Shown piece by piece: positions 22,191 through 31,290 of a stretch of 64,000 bases of DNA. The DNA comes from Perognathus longimembris pacificus (taxonomy: Eukaryota; Chordata; Mammalia; Rodentia; Heteromyidae). The notes below the pieces were generated by a model. The model saw only the letters and a list, made by a program, of their open reading frames with translations, was not told the DNA's origin and did not search any database. The stretch lies in contig NC_063169.1 of the NCBI RefSeq assembly GCF_023159225.1, forward strand, positions 58,863,934 through 58,927,933. Reading direction: 5' to 3'. The number at the start of each line of letters is the position of its first letter. Position 1 is the first letter of the stretch. Both the position numbers and the translations under genes were made by a program.

Positions 22191-22228
<38 letters not shown>
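22191..22228 (+). repeat. (GT)n microsatellite
   Basis: 19 GT units, followed by a reverse ID fragment (about 22229-22300). Confidence 0.97.
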
Positions 22229-22230
<2 letters not shown>

Positions 22231-22300
22231 ATGCTGGGGCTTGAACTCAGAGCCTAGGCTTGTTCCTTATCCTTTTCGGTTTACCACACTTCTCTGACTC

Positions 22301-22980
22301 TGTGTGTATGTGTGTGGTCTGTTAAATGAAGGAAGGCATGAAAGTGAATAAATAGATCTAGATCACACTCATCTCAAGTTGTATTTTACTTGGCTTATAT
22401 AAAGAAAATCCTCAAGGGAAGGAAGCTAAGGTAGACACTTCATAAGGAAAGACTCAGGATCAACTTATTCCACAGCACCAAGGCTGGTTTTCAATTCATA
22501 ACCCAGCAAAGGCCAGTGAATTCTAGCTGAGAAACTCATTTAAAACCCCTAATGAATTATCTTTACTGCCTCATAAATTAACTTATAAATATTAAGCCAG
22601 CAACAGTTAACTATCCTTTCTACTTTATTTATGTGAACTAGGAACTCTGGTGGCTGTTTTTTCTTTTCCCTTCCCTGTGAAACATAAGGGAATAAAATGT
22701 GTAAATAGCAAAAATTTACAACCCACACAAGATCACTTCTTTCCTGGTAGGGATTTTTCCTTTTTTGACCACCCCTTGCAGCTTGCAACAGGTTGTATAA
22801 ACAGAGGTTGTTGTTGTGCAAACTGGAAAAATAGGGGGAAAAAGCCAGTGCAAAAATGAGTACACAACGAAATTTCGACTATTTTCATAGTCTTAAAAAC
22901 AATGCCAGGAATGTTAGGTAACACAGGGTGGGGAAGTTCAACTTAACCATACAGGCATTCCTTCCCCCCCCCCCCAGCCC
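22301..22980. other. Repeat-poor upstream flank
   Basis: AT-rich unique sequence ending in a C-run (about 22965-22976). No exon recognised. Confidence 0.4.
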
Positions 22981-22987
22981 CTCTTTT

Positions 22988-23113
22988 TAATACTGGTGCT
23001 GGGACTTGAACTCAAGACCAGGGCACTGCCCCTTAGCTTTTTTGCTTAAGGCGCAGATCTACTTCCAGGTGGTCAACTGGAGAAAAGTCTCGGGGACTTT
23101 CTTTTCTCCTGAG
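22988..23113 (-). mobile_element. B1/ID SINE fragment (reverse)
   Basis: 'gctgggacttgaactcaag' to 'ggtcaactggagaaaagtctc'; truncated. Confidence 0.7.
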
Positions 23114-23175
23114 TAGAGGATGACAGATGGGCCATTGGTTTTAAGATGTAAGAGGTCACAGGTTCGATCCCTGGC

Positions 23176-23215
<40 letters not shown>
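23176..23215 (+). repeat. (CA)n microsatellite
   Basis: About 19 CA units, preceded by an ID-like 'caggttcgatccctgg' B-box remnant (23159-23174). It lies 190 bp before the CpG island. Confidence 0.95.
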
Positions 23216-23218
<3 letters not shown>

Positions 23219-23534
23219 TTATAACAGGACCAAAGTGGAATGAGATTACCAAGACTTTGAGAACATTATGTAAAATTAGAATCCCCTTGGATCTAGAACT
23301 GGAAGTAAGTAATGTGGGCAAGTTGAAATTGTTCCCCCCCTTTTCTTTTTAAAAAAAAATCACCCTAAGTCGAGAGCCAGTTGGCCGATCCCAAAACACA
23401 TCTCAGGCAGGGTTCTGGCCGTGTCTCCCAGGACAGTGGCCCCAACCAGCTCTGCAGAGGCCTCGCCACCCCTGCGGGCGGCCGGGCAGGCGGGGGGAGA
23501 GGGCGCCGGGCCCGCGCTGATTGACGGGGCGCGG

Positions 23535-23546
23535 GGTCAGGTGACC
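23535..23546. promoter_or_regulatory. E-box CAGGTG within a near-palindrome, promoter A
   Basis: CAGGTG (23538-23543) is an E-box of the CANNTG type. It is centred in GGTCAGGTGACC, whose arms GGTCA and TGACC are exact inverted repeats separated by two bases. Utrophin promoter A has been described with a myogenic E-box near the N-box; this element lies about 95 bp upstream of the N-box-equivalent position. The arms also resemble nuclear-receptor half sites with a 2-bp gap. Binding is not shown by sequence alone. Confidence 0.5.
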
Positions 23547-23628
23547 GAGGCGCCACGTTCCCGGACTGGTGCGGGCCGTGGTGGCCGCCGGCCGGGTCGG
23601 GGGCCCAACCCGCCGCCCCGAGGGAGCT

Positions 23629-23645
23629 GTTCTCCGGGAACAAAG
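23629..23645 (+). promoter_or_regulatory. N-box-equivalent position of utrophin promoter A (diverged)
   Basis: The block GTTCTCCGGGAACAAAG lies immediately before AGTTGCTGGG-type sequence that I recognise as the conserved core of utrophin promoter A. In human and mouse this core is described as carrying an N-box, TTCCGG, bound by the ETS factor GABP for synaptic expression. Here the aligned hexamer (23633-23638) reads TCCGGG, so the canonical TTCCGG/CCGGAA core is absent. A GGAA remains at 23637-23640 in a different context. The alignment to other species is from memory. Confidence 0.5.
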
Positions 23646-23739
23646 TTGCTGGGCCGCTGAGGTGCGGGGCAGCGAGGGGCCCGGCGGGCGATCGCTTCCC
23701 CCAAGCCTCCTCCAGCCGGGGAGATCAGAGCCCGCGGGG

Positions 23740-23766
23740 GCCGGGGGGGGGGGCGGCGGGGGAGCG
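23740..23766 (+). repeat. G-run cluster, potential G-quadruplex in the promoter/first exon
   Basis: A run of G residues interrupted by CC and CGGC gives several G3+ blocks within about 27 bases. On the + (sense) strand it could form a quadruplex in DNA or, if transcribed, in the 5' UTR. Other G-runs of ten or more lie at 24280-24289 and about 25599-25609. Confidence 0.5.
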
Positions 23767-23853
23767 CGATCCGCTCGAGCGGGTTCCCGGGGCGGAGGCG
23801 GCGTCCCGCGCCCCGCCTCGGTCGGCACCCTCCAGCGCCGCGCTCCCACAAAG

Positions 23854-23877
23854 GGGCGGCGGCGGCGGCGGCGGCGC
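23854..23877 (+). repeat. Short (GGC)n trinucleotide tract in the promoter CpG island
   Basis: About seven to eight GGC units in a row, embedded in GC-rich first-exon or proximal-promoter sequence. GGC tracts in 5' UTRs can be length-variable and strongly structured in RNA. Confidence 0.8.
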
Positions 23878-24469
23878 GGCGGGAGGAGGCCGCGGCGGAG
23901 GAGGAGCCAGCGCCCGGGCCGCAGCCGCCGCCGCCGGGGCGCACAAAGTTGTGGAGTCGCCGTTCCTCCGAGCACAAGAGCGGGGCGGCCGCCGGCGGCC
24001 GCGGGCTTTCTCCCGCGAGGAGGGGCCTCGAGCACCCGGACCACCCCCTCCCGTGGCGGGGCGTGATCTCGGGGGTGGGGTGGGGAGGCGCGCGGCTCCC
24101 CCTTCTTTCGGGTCCTCCCCGCCGGCGGAAAACTCTGCAGCCGGGGCCCGAAGGGGTTGCCCGCGCGCCGACCCCCCGGCGGGCGCTGGGACGGTTTTGT
24201 TTTTGTCTCGGGCGGAACTCCCCCCCCCCACCCCGCCCCGGGCAGGAAGATTGCACAAGTTAGGGGGCGTTGCCAATCGGGGGGGGGGGTCAATTTTTCT
24301 TTTTTTTTTTTTTCCGTCTTGTCTAGTTTTTCACATTTCATTAAAAAAAAAAAAAGTCCCCTAACAAACCCCGGTGACCACCAAACTCGCGCCCGTGCGC
24401 ACGCCCGCGGCCGATCGCGGACACCCCGACCCCGGCGGAGCCCCGGCCAGGCGCCCGCAGGCCCGGCAG

Positions 24470-24478
24470 GTAAGCCCG
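24470..24478 (+). other. UTRN: Splice donor of UTRN exon 1A
   Basis: GTAAGC preceded by CAG matches the donor consensus. It lies 6.64 kb upstream of the exon 2 acceptor. A cDNA or RNA-seq junction would confirm it. Confidence 0.65.
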
Positions 24479-26651
24479 AGCGGGTGGAACCGAACCCCGG
24501 GGCTGGGTAAGGTGACCTCAGCCCCCCGAGGGAAAGCGGCCGCGTGTGGGGGGCTGGGCCGGGAGGAGTCTGGACCTCTTCCGTGGCTCCGGGGCCAGAG
24601 GTCGGGGCTGCGGGTGCCTTCTTAAGTTGGGGATGGAATCCACTTCTGCCCGCACTTTCCCGGCAGACGGGGCTCTGCTCTCCTGGGCGGGACAGCGAAC
24701 GCCAGAAGCGTGGGGAGGTCCTCGGGATCCGAGCTGGTTCGTGGCCGGGAACTCCGGCAGGAGACCGTGGACCGGATCGGTGCGGCCGCCTCGCTCCCTC
24801 TTGCCTTCTTCCTCGCCGGGGGAGAAGGGGCTCGCCCCGGTGCACCACGTCGCCCTGTAAGGCTCGGGGCCGGTGATCTCTAACCGGGGACGTGGCCTTC
24901 TTGGAGAGCCTGTCACACTCCCCGGCTCCGGGAAGGCGGGGCCCGGGCTGTGTCCGCCCGGCGTGGGTGGGAGAGGGGTGGTGGGGTGGTCGACGGGCCG
25001 GGCAGCGCTCCCCAGCGCCTGCTAGGAGACGGGTTCGATCTCAGGCTCGGTGGCCGCTCCCGAGGGTGGGGACGTGGACCGTGGCGCGGTCGCCGGCTCC
25101 CAGCCTGCGGCTGGGGACCGGGTGGGCGTTGGTGCGTCGTCCCGCGCGATCGCCTGGTTTTTCCTGGACTCTTGGCATCTCTTGCTGCACTCGACGAGGT
25201 AATTCAGGCCCCCAGCCTAACTTTGGCTCAGGATCCGAGGCTCTGGTTGCCCAAGGCCACCTACAACCCAACAAAGCTCTAATTGTAGGCCGCGCAACTT
25301 TTTGGGGAAGGCACATTGTTTAAAGAGACTCTTCTTGAAACGCCCCAGATTCCCAGAGGCTGGTTCTTAGAGCTGCTGTTTCAAGGCGAGGGAAGAAAAC
25401 GTGCCCGACTTCGGAGGGCTGGAGAATCTGTGAGAAAGAGCCAGGTGGAGAACTGTCACTGTCACTGTAGCCCCCACTCCCCGGAATCATCCGGGGAGAA
25501 CGCCCGGGCCACTCGGGTCACTGGGACCTCGCGGGCTGGTTTCCTCATGGAGCACCGGGGCGGCGGTGGCCGGAGCGCACGGAGCCCGGGGTGCGGCGGG
25601 GGGGGGGGTGGTGGTGGTGGCCTGGATTGGTCGTGGTGGCCGCAGCTCTATGTATGTATTGGCTTGAGGCTTGCACGGGCCCTGGGGTGGCTTGGTGGTG
25701 GGCGCAGGGGTCTCAGCTTTTGGGCAAGAACCGCAGGAATGAGAAACTCGTGGGTTGTGTGGAGCCACCCGTCGCCCCCTTTGCCAGCATTTATGGGTCC
25801 AAGGAGACTGCTCCCTATTGCTGCTTTGGGTGTTTACCTGAAATTTATGGCTCCTGTAAACAGTATTAATCACGGTAGTATTAACCTCCCCTGGAGCGCT
25901 TACAAGTGTGAATGGCAGTTCTTGGCTCTAGGCTCTTTCTTTACTGTTTCCAGCCTAGCAGCTACATCCCCGTTCCCTTGGCTTCTCTAGGCCTGGCTCT
26001 GCTTCCCAGGCTTTGCTTCCTAGGGCAAAGGGCTGGCTCTCATCCATGGGTTCAAGATTCTTTCCACCCCTGTTGCACTTGGGTGAAGATTCCTTCTTAA
26101 TGGCATCTTGTTGAATGTTGCATGTTCTTTATATTGTGTGATTTTCAAATTCAAGGAAACCAGACCAAATCAACCCTCCCCCCCCCCCCCAAAACCAACC
26201 AACTAACCAGAAAAATCCCATTAGTTTTGCCTCTAAAGCCAATCCTGTCCTTTTTGCGTGGGTTTATTGTGACATGTTTTGGTCTTTCGGATCCGTGGCA
26301 GAAAGAAAGGAAGAGAGGGAGAAGGGAGAGTGCCTGGGATTTGTTTCATCATCTGGCTAAAATTTATAGTCAGTGGCAATTCACAGCAAATGACAATTGT
26401 GCAGAATTTCGGGCTCCTAAAGCAACAGTTCATGCAGCCATTTCCAGCTTCTTCCTTTGCTGTTGTAAAGGATGACCTTCCCCCATAGCACAGTGTGCAT
26501 GAAACTTACCATTAGTGCTGGAACTTTCCCTCTTGACAGCCAGGTATAAGGGGCTGCATTTGCTTCAGTCTTGGATGATTTAGGAGGAGGCATGCTTGCC
26601 TCTGTCATTCTAACCAATGTCCACTGGCCAGAAGTGACAGTCAGTAGCTGC

Positions 26652-27110
26652 TTGCTTATTTATTTATTTATTTTTGCCTGTTCTGGGGCTTGGACTTAGG
26701 GCCTGAGCACTGTCACTGGCTTCTTTTTGCTCAAGGCTAGCACTTTTACCTCTTGAACCACAGTGGCACGTCCAGCTTTTTCTGTTTACTTGGTGCTAAG
26801 GAATTGAACCCAGGGCTTCATGCATGCTAGGCAAGCACTCTACAGCTAAGCCAAATTCCCAGCCCATGTTTGCTTATTTTTGTACCAGTACTGAGGCTGG
26901 AACTCAGTCCCCTTAGCTTTTTCCACCCAAGGCTAGTGCTGTACAACTCAAGCTTACAGCTCTAGTTCTGGCTTTTGGTGGTTTTGGAGATAAGAGTTTC
27001 ACCAACTTTCTTGCCTTGGCTGACTTTGAACTGGGATCTTCAGATCTCAGCCACCTGAGTAGCTAGGATTGCAGGTGTGAGGCACTGGTACCCCGCCTAC
27101 TCTTCTGAAC
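26652..27110 (-). mobile_element. Two SINEs in tandem (reverse) in intron 1
   Basis: 26660-26864 is a dimeric ID-type copy ('ctggggcttggacttagg' to 'aattcccagccc'). 26878-27110 is a B1/ID copy ending 'gtagctaggattgcaggtg'. Confidence 0.82.
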
Positions 27111-27207
27111 AAGGATTGTGCTACTTGGTATACTAAAACATTTAAGAATTTAGCAAATCTTTCACAGTTTTGTACCAAAAATAGTTTGTACCAAACATAA
27201 TGAAATA

Positions 27208-27210
<3 letters not shown>

Positions 27211-27245
<35 letters not shown>

Positions 27246-27249
27246 TGTA
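27211..27249 (+). repeat. (GT)n microsatellite
   Basis: About 19 units with one TAT interruption. Confidence 0.96.
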
Positions 27250-27430
27250 ATTGGCCAGTCCTGGTGAACTCAGGGCCTCCTGAGCTTCTTTTTGCTCAAG
27301 GCTAGCACTCTGCCTCTTGAGCTACAGTGCCACTTCCAGCCTTTTCTGTTTATGTGGTGGTGAGGAATTGAACCCAGGGCTACATGCATGCTAGGCAAGC
27401 ACTCTACCACTAAGTCACATTCCCTGCCTT
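27250..27430 (-). mobile_element. Dimeric ID-type SINE (reverse), partly deleted
   Basis: 'ggccagtcctggtgaactcagg' to 'agtcacattccctgcc'. Confidence 0.8.
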
Positions 27431-27599
27431 ACTTATAATTTTTTATAGTAGTTAACCCATATGAAAATTTGAAAGTTTTTTCTAATGCTCTTATAAAATG
27501 TGGAAGGTTGATCATACAGTTCATACATTCACCTCTGTCAGAGAGACTGGTTCTTAAAGCTTTAGTAATTTACTGATTTTCATCTACTTCAACTTTTTT

Positions 27600-27950
27600 T
27601 TATTTGTTTGTGCTGGTTACTGGGCCTTGAACTCAGGGCCTGGGCACTGGCCTTTACTTTTTCTTCCTCAAGGATGGTGCTCTACCACTTGAGTCACACC
27701 TCCCCTTCTAGCTGTTTGGTGGCTAATTGGCAATAAGAGTCTCAGGGACTTTCCTGCCCAGGCTGGCTTTGAACTACAATCTTCAGATCTCAGCCTATTG
27801 AGTGGCTAGGATTATAGTCATGAGCCACGGGTGCCCGGTCTTGCTAGTTATTTTGGAGATGGAGTCTAGTGACTGTTTCCTCCTAAGCTGGCACGCAACT
27901 GTGATCCTCTGGCTCTCAGCCTCTTGAGTAGTTAGAATAACAGGTATACA
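27600..27950 (-). mobile_element. B1/ID SINE plus an adjoining B1-like fragment (reverse)
   Basis: 'actgggccttgaactcagg' to 'gattatagtcatgagcc', then 'tggagatggagtctagtgac' to 'gtagttagaataacagg'. Confidence 0.8.
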
Positions 27951-28301
27951 TTTGAAAATAACAATACTGTGCAATTGGTCCTTGATTTTAAAGGACTGAA
28001 CTGTTCAATATTGGCTAGCTGGAACCCTGGTTCTGTTATTTATTTTAGTATGTGGGTTAATTTAGCCTATCTGCAGCTTGTTTGGATCTGTTCATGGTTA
28101 CATTCCCAATTAAATGATTAACTTACTTAATTAACATTCAGGCTACTCTTACCGGAGCTGTTATCAGGGCAGAGACTAACTTCCCAACTTCTGGATTCTG
28201 CTCTGTCTGGGGTGTTACGGCAGAGTTAGTCCTTGAGTACTGGGCAATGTTGACCTCTAATTATTGACATTCTAAAAGAAAAGGTGGCACTGCTGGGCAG
28301 A

Positions 28302-28389
28302 TCCTCCTCCTCCTCCTCCTCCTCCTCCTCCTCCTCCTCCTCCTCCTCCTCCTCCTCCTCCTCCTCCTCCTCTTCCTCCTCTTCCTCTT
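28302..28389 (+). repeat. (CCT)n trinucleotide repeat, intron 1
   Basis: About 28 units, nearly perfect. It directly abuts a reverse SINE, as at 16055 and 17906. Confidence 0.97.
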
Positions 28390-28582
28390 GGTGCCTGTCT
28401 TGGGGCTTGAACTCAGAGCTGTGGTGCTGTCGTTGAGTTTTTTTTGTTCACCTAGTGCTCTGCCACTTGAACCACTTCTCTACTTCCAGCTTTTTGGTAG
28501 TTTATTGAAGAAAAGAGTCTCACAGACTTTCCTAACCAGGCTGGCTTGGAACTGTGATCCTTGGAGCTCAGCCTCCTGAGAT
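28390..28582 (-). mobile_element. B1/ID SINE (reverse)
   Basis: 'gtcttggggcttgaactcag' to 'gagctcagcctcctgag'. Confidence 0.8.
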
Positions 28583-28789
28583 TTTTAAATAAAACCCTCC
28601 AAGCATTTTTTTATTATTATTTTTTGTATCACAGATTCTTCACTTCTTTAGATTCTAAAGATGCTTCTCATTAGTTGCAAAAGATTAGAATTTTATCTGA
28701 GAGTTGCCTGTACTAGCCAAACTCATGTGCTGAACCTTCCTTCCAGATCTGTGTGGGTAGACATACATATAGCTATTCAGGCTGTGTCT

Positions 28790-29025
28790 TCTTAGCCAGA
28801 CCATTCCTGAGACCCAAACCTTCATTTCCAGCTATCTTTTATCTTCTCCTCCATGGATCTCACAGGCAGGTCAAACTCAGAATGTCCTGACTATTCATCA
28901 TTTCTTCCTCCCAGCCTGTCACCTTCCTGTCCTCCAGCTTAGTGAAGGACTCCCATAGCCAACCGGGGAGTCATTCTACATGTTAGTACTGGTATTCTGA
29001 ACCTCTACGGTCCAGTAATTTGGCT
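28790..29025 (+). mobile_element. L2-like fragment
   Basis: 'caaactcagaatgtcctgac', 'catcatttcttcctcccag' and 'ccaaccggggagtcattc' follow the order of an L2 3' region. Confidence 0.5.
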
Positions 29026-29245
29026 GGTCCCTGGTGGCCCATGCCTGTAATGCTAGCTGAGACCCGAGATTCTGGTTTGAAGCTAGCCTGGGATCGAAAA
29101 GTCTGAGAGATTCTTGTCTCCAATTAATGAAGAAATAAGTTGGAAATGCAGCTGTGGATCAAGTGGTAGAGGACTAGTCTTGAGTGACAAGGGTAAAGGA
29201 TGGTGCCTAAGCCCTGAGTTCAAGTTCACTGTAAAACTCACACAT
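29026..29245 (+). mobile_element. B1/ID composite SINE
   Basis: 'ggtggcccatgcctgtaatgc' to 'ccctgagttcaagttc'. Confidence 0.82.
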
Positions 29246-29393
29246 ACACAGAGTAATCCCTCAATCTTGCTGACTTTCCTTGCATAATTCTCACATGTAC
29301 TCTCACTTTTCTTTCCTTCTCCCCTCTGTTTAGTTTACAATCCCATCTCTCTGTAATTTTGTGATACAAAGTTAGTAGAATAAACACCCAGGT

Positions 29394-29608
29394 GGCTGGG
29401 CATATGACCTAGTGGCAAGAGTGCTTGGCTCCTATATATGAAGCCCTGGGTTCAATTCTCTAGCACCACATATATAGAAAATGGCCAGAAGTGGCACTGT
29501 GGCTCAAGAGGCAGAGTGCTAGCTTGAGCAAAAAGAAGCCAGGGACAGTGCTCAGGCCCTGAGTCCAAGGCCCAGGACTGACAAAAGAAAAAACAAAACA
29601 AAACCCCC
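29394..29608 (+). mobile_element. Dimeric ID-type SINE
   Basis: 'gctgggcatatgacctagtgg' to 'ccaaggcccaggactg' with an A-rich tail. The direct repeat AAACACCCAGGTG flanks it. Confidence 0.88.
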
Positions 29609-29639
29609 AAAACACCCAGGTGCCCTTTAAATTATTTTC

Positions 29640-30078
29640 CCCCTTAATAATTTTTTTCTTGCCCTTTGTGTGTTTCTATGTGTATTACAAATAAATACAC
29701 ATCAATATACATGAGAGACAGATATCTCCCTGTGTGAAATTAAGTTGAGGATATTGTCATATTTCATTGCTAAATATTTCATTATGTGTCGCATATAATC
29801 AGCTAACACTCTCCTGCATAAAAATGTCTCCCACAGGTAATTCTGGTGTTCGGGACACTGACAGTTTGGCAGAGACCAGGCCATTTGTTTTGACAACTCC
29901 CCACAGTTGGGATTTGTCTTCTCATGATAAGCTCAAATTAAACATTATTTTTTTTTTTTGCAAAAATACAGCATAGACTGAAGTGTATTTCCTATTGCAC
30001 TGCATGATACTCCCCTGTCAGCTGTAGCAAATGTAGGATTTTCCCTTTAAGCTATCATGAACCAGTTTCATCAACTGG
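29640..30078. other. Unassigned intron 1 sequence
   Basis: AT-rich with a T-run at about 29946; no exon seen. Confidence 0.4.
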
Positions 30079-30079
30079 G

Positions 30080-30334
30080 GCACAAATGGCTCATGCCTGT
30101 AATCCTACCTACTTAGGAGGCTGAGATCTGAGGATTATGGTTCAAAGCTAGCCCTGCCTTTGAAGTATCCAAGAGATACTTCTAACCAGCAAAAAAAAAA
30201 TGGAGGTAGAGGTGTGGCTCAAGTGGTAGAGCACCAGACTTGAGCAGAAAAAGCGAAGTGAGAGCATGAGGCCCTGAATTCAAATCCTAGTACTGGCACG
30301 CACGCGCACACACACGCACACACACACACACACA
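30080..30334 (+). mobile_element. B1/ID composite SINE with (CA)n tail
   Basis: 'aaatggctcatgcctgtaatcc' to 'gaattcaaatcctagtactgg', with CA/CG-interrupted repeat at 30297-30334. Confidence 0.85.
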
Positions 30335-30454
30335 GAATTTCAACATCCACCCACCCATAGCCTAGGTACTTCATTAATGTATTACTGTATTCTGCTGTAG
30401 TCTTCAGTGGTTCCTCATACACACTGTGGTCCACCTCCAAATTACAATGTTAGC

Positions 30455-31030
30455 AGGTTGATCACATCACTTCTCTGTTTAAACCGTCTGTTAGGTTTCT
30501 AGTCTCTTCAGATGTGCACCCAAATCCTTGACCTGGCCCCATCTCTAGTCCCTCTCCCTTTCTCACCAGGCGTGACAGATGTTCATGTACCTTCCCTGGC
30601 TTTTCTTTATCAACACTGGCCTCATCTCTCAGTGCTCTCTGATTCTTTCTTCTAACTCTCATAGGAAGCTCCCGTTTGTCCCACTCCCCCTTTTGGCTAA
30701 TTCTAATTATCCTTGAAGGCTGTGTTCGAATGTCATTTCTTCAAGTAAGTCCTCAGTTCTGGGCAGGTCAGATTCTTCTCCTGTATGTTTTACTATTCTG
30801 TGTTTCTCCTTTGTACATTGGTAGGCCATTGGTATTGTATAATTAATTAATTATGTAATTAATTATACACTCCTATCTTAATAATTGATTATACAATTAA
30901 TGGCTTAGTGTCTCTCAACTGTATCCATAATGAAGAGGCTCTGTTTTGTGTTCATGGTCAAATCCCTGTGGTTTGGATCTGGGCTGTGCACATGGCAGGC
31001 CTTCAACAAATATTTGCTGCATGGCTACTG
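30455..31030 (+). mobile_element. L2 LINE 3' region, long relic adjacent to exon 2
   Basis: The full L2 3' order is readable: 'gatcacatcacttctctgttt', 'aatccttgacctggcccc', 'cctttctcaccagg', 'cgaatgtcatttcttcaag', 'ggcaggccttcaacaaat'. An AT-rich palindromic stretch (AATTAATTAATTA) lies at 30838-30905. It ends about 80 bp before the exon 2 acceptor. Confidence 0.75.
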
Positions 31031-31112
31031 CATGCAATTGTTTGATTGTATTTGTGCGATATCTATAGTCATATATACTCCTATCTAGAATGACTTTCCT
31101 TTTTCTCTTTAG

Positions 31113-31211
31113 GTACTGACATTGTCAAGCTGGACCATTCATTATACAAAGCTGCCCGTCTTACAAAGAAGATTTAGGAAAGTCTTTGGATTACCCTGAA
31201 ATTTAGCCAAG
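31113..31211 (+). other. UTRN: UTRN exon 2, 5' UTR part
   Basis: The exon starts after the acceptor TTTCTCTTTAG. These 99 nt contain no ATG. An in-frame TGA at 31197-31199, five codons before the start, closes the frame upstream and supports the ATG choice. Confidence 0.88.
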
Positions 31212-31290
31212 ATGGCCAAGTATGGAGAACACGAAGCCAGGCCCGATGATGGGCAGAATGAATTCAGTGATATCATTAAATCCAGATCTG
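31212..31290 (+). CDS. UTRN: Utrophin, first coding exon (exon 2 coding part, 26 codons plus 1 nt)
   Basis: Utrophin is the autosomal dystrophin paralogue. It is a large cytoskeletal linker that binds F-actin at its N-terminus and beta-dystroglycan at its C-terminus, at neuromuscular and myotendinous junctions and in many non-muscle cells. The exon encodes [18 protein letters not shown] followed by SDIIKSRS, which I recognise as the A-isoform N-terminus leading into the first calponin-homology domain (not in this window). The ATG has a strong Kozak context (A at -3, G at +4). The exon ends TCTG|GTAAGT, leaving one base of a codon (phase 1), which fits completion of an Asp codon by exon 3. Arg10 and Asp13 agree with the rodent rather than human residues as I recall them. 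This is a partial gene; the remaining exons lie beyond 64 kb. No defect is visible. Confidence 0.95.

Larger units (their letters stand above)
23660..24469 (+). other. UTRN: UTRN noncoding first exon (exon 1A), 5' end uncertain
   Basis: Inferred 5' UTR exon of A-utrophin. The 3' end is set by a strong donor, CAG|GTAAGC (exon end 24469, intron GT at 24470-24471). It is the best donor in the island and lies in the expected place upstream of exon 2. No ATG occurs on the + strand from 23401 to 24469, consistent with a purely untranslated leader. The transcription start cannot be read directly; anywhere from about 23.65 to 24.1 kb is plausible, because CpG-island promoters start dispersedly. The exon contains a T14 run (24300-24313) and an A13 run (24343-24355) that could pair in the RNA. 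The mouse utrophin A leader is reported to be long and to have IRES activity. Confidence 0.65.
23400..25700. promoter_or_regulatory. UTRN: CpG island spanning the UTRN promoter A region and 5' part of intron 1
   Basis: The sequence changes abruptly from AT-rich repeat-laden DNA to very GC- and CpG-rich DNA near 23.4 kb and fades back near 25.7 kb. It is the only CpG island in the window and contains no interspersed repeats. It holds GC boxes (GGGGCGG at about 23854 and 23980; CCCCGCCCC at 24231), G-runs, a short GGC repeat and a strong splice donor at 24470. I see no TATA box upstream of the likely start region. The full-length utrophin A promoter is known to be a TATA-less CpG island dependent on Sp1-type and ETS factors. 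The assignment follows from exon 2 lying 6.6 kb downstream. Exact boundaries are estimated by eye. Confidence 0.9.
24470..31112 (+). other. UTRN: UTRN intron 1
   Basis: The 5' 1.2 kb is still CpG island. About 25.7-26.65 kb is repeat-poor anonymous sequence in which I see no exon. SINE clusters fill 26.65-28.0 and 28.4-30.3 kb, and a long L2 relic (30455-31030) ends about 80 bp before exon 2. The intron ends in a pyrimidine-rich tract and AG (31111-31112), with a plausible branch sequence TGAC at 31091-31094. Confidence 0.65.

Noticed and set aside
23403..24848. 481-codon open frame on the minus strand of the CpG island (and overlapping frames of 100-240 codons)
   Set aside because: It exists because stop codons are rare in very GC-rich DNA; all six frames are long here. 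Composition is Pro/Arg/Gly/Ala-rich with no domain, and it overlaps the UTRN promoter and first exon.
25316..25990. 224-codon open frame in intron 1
   Set aside because: It lies in the fading CpG island, includes a GGT/G-run low-complexity stretch, and shows no recognisable domain or splice-site support.
31113..31211. TAG close to the UTRN start as a sign of a broken leader frame
   Set aside because: That TAG is out of frame; the in-frame TGA at 31197 simply marks the end of untranslated sequence.
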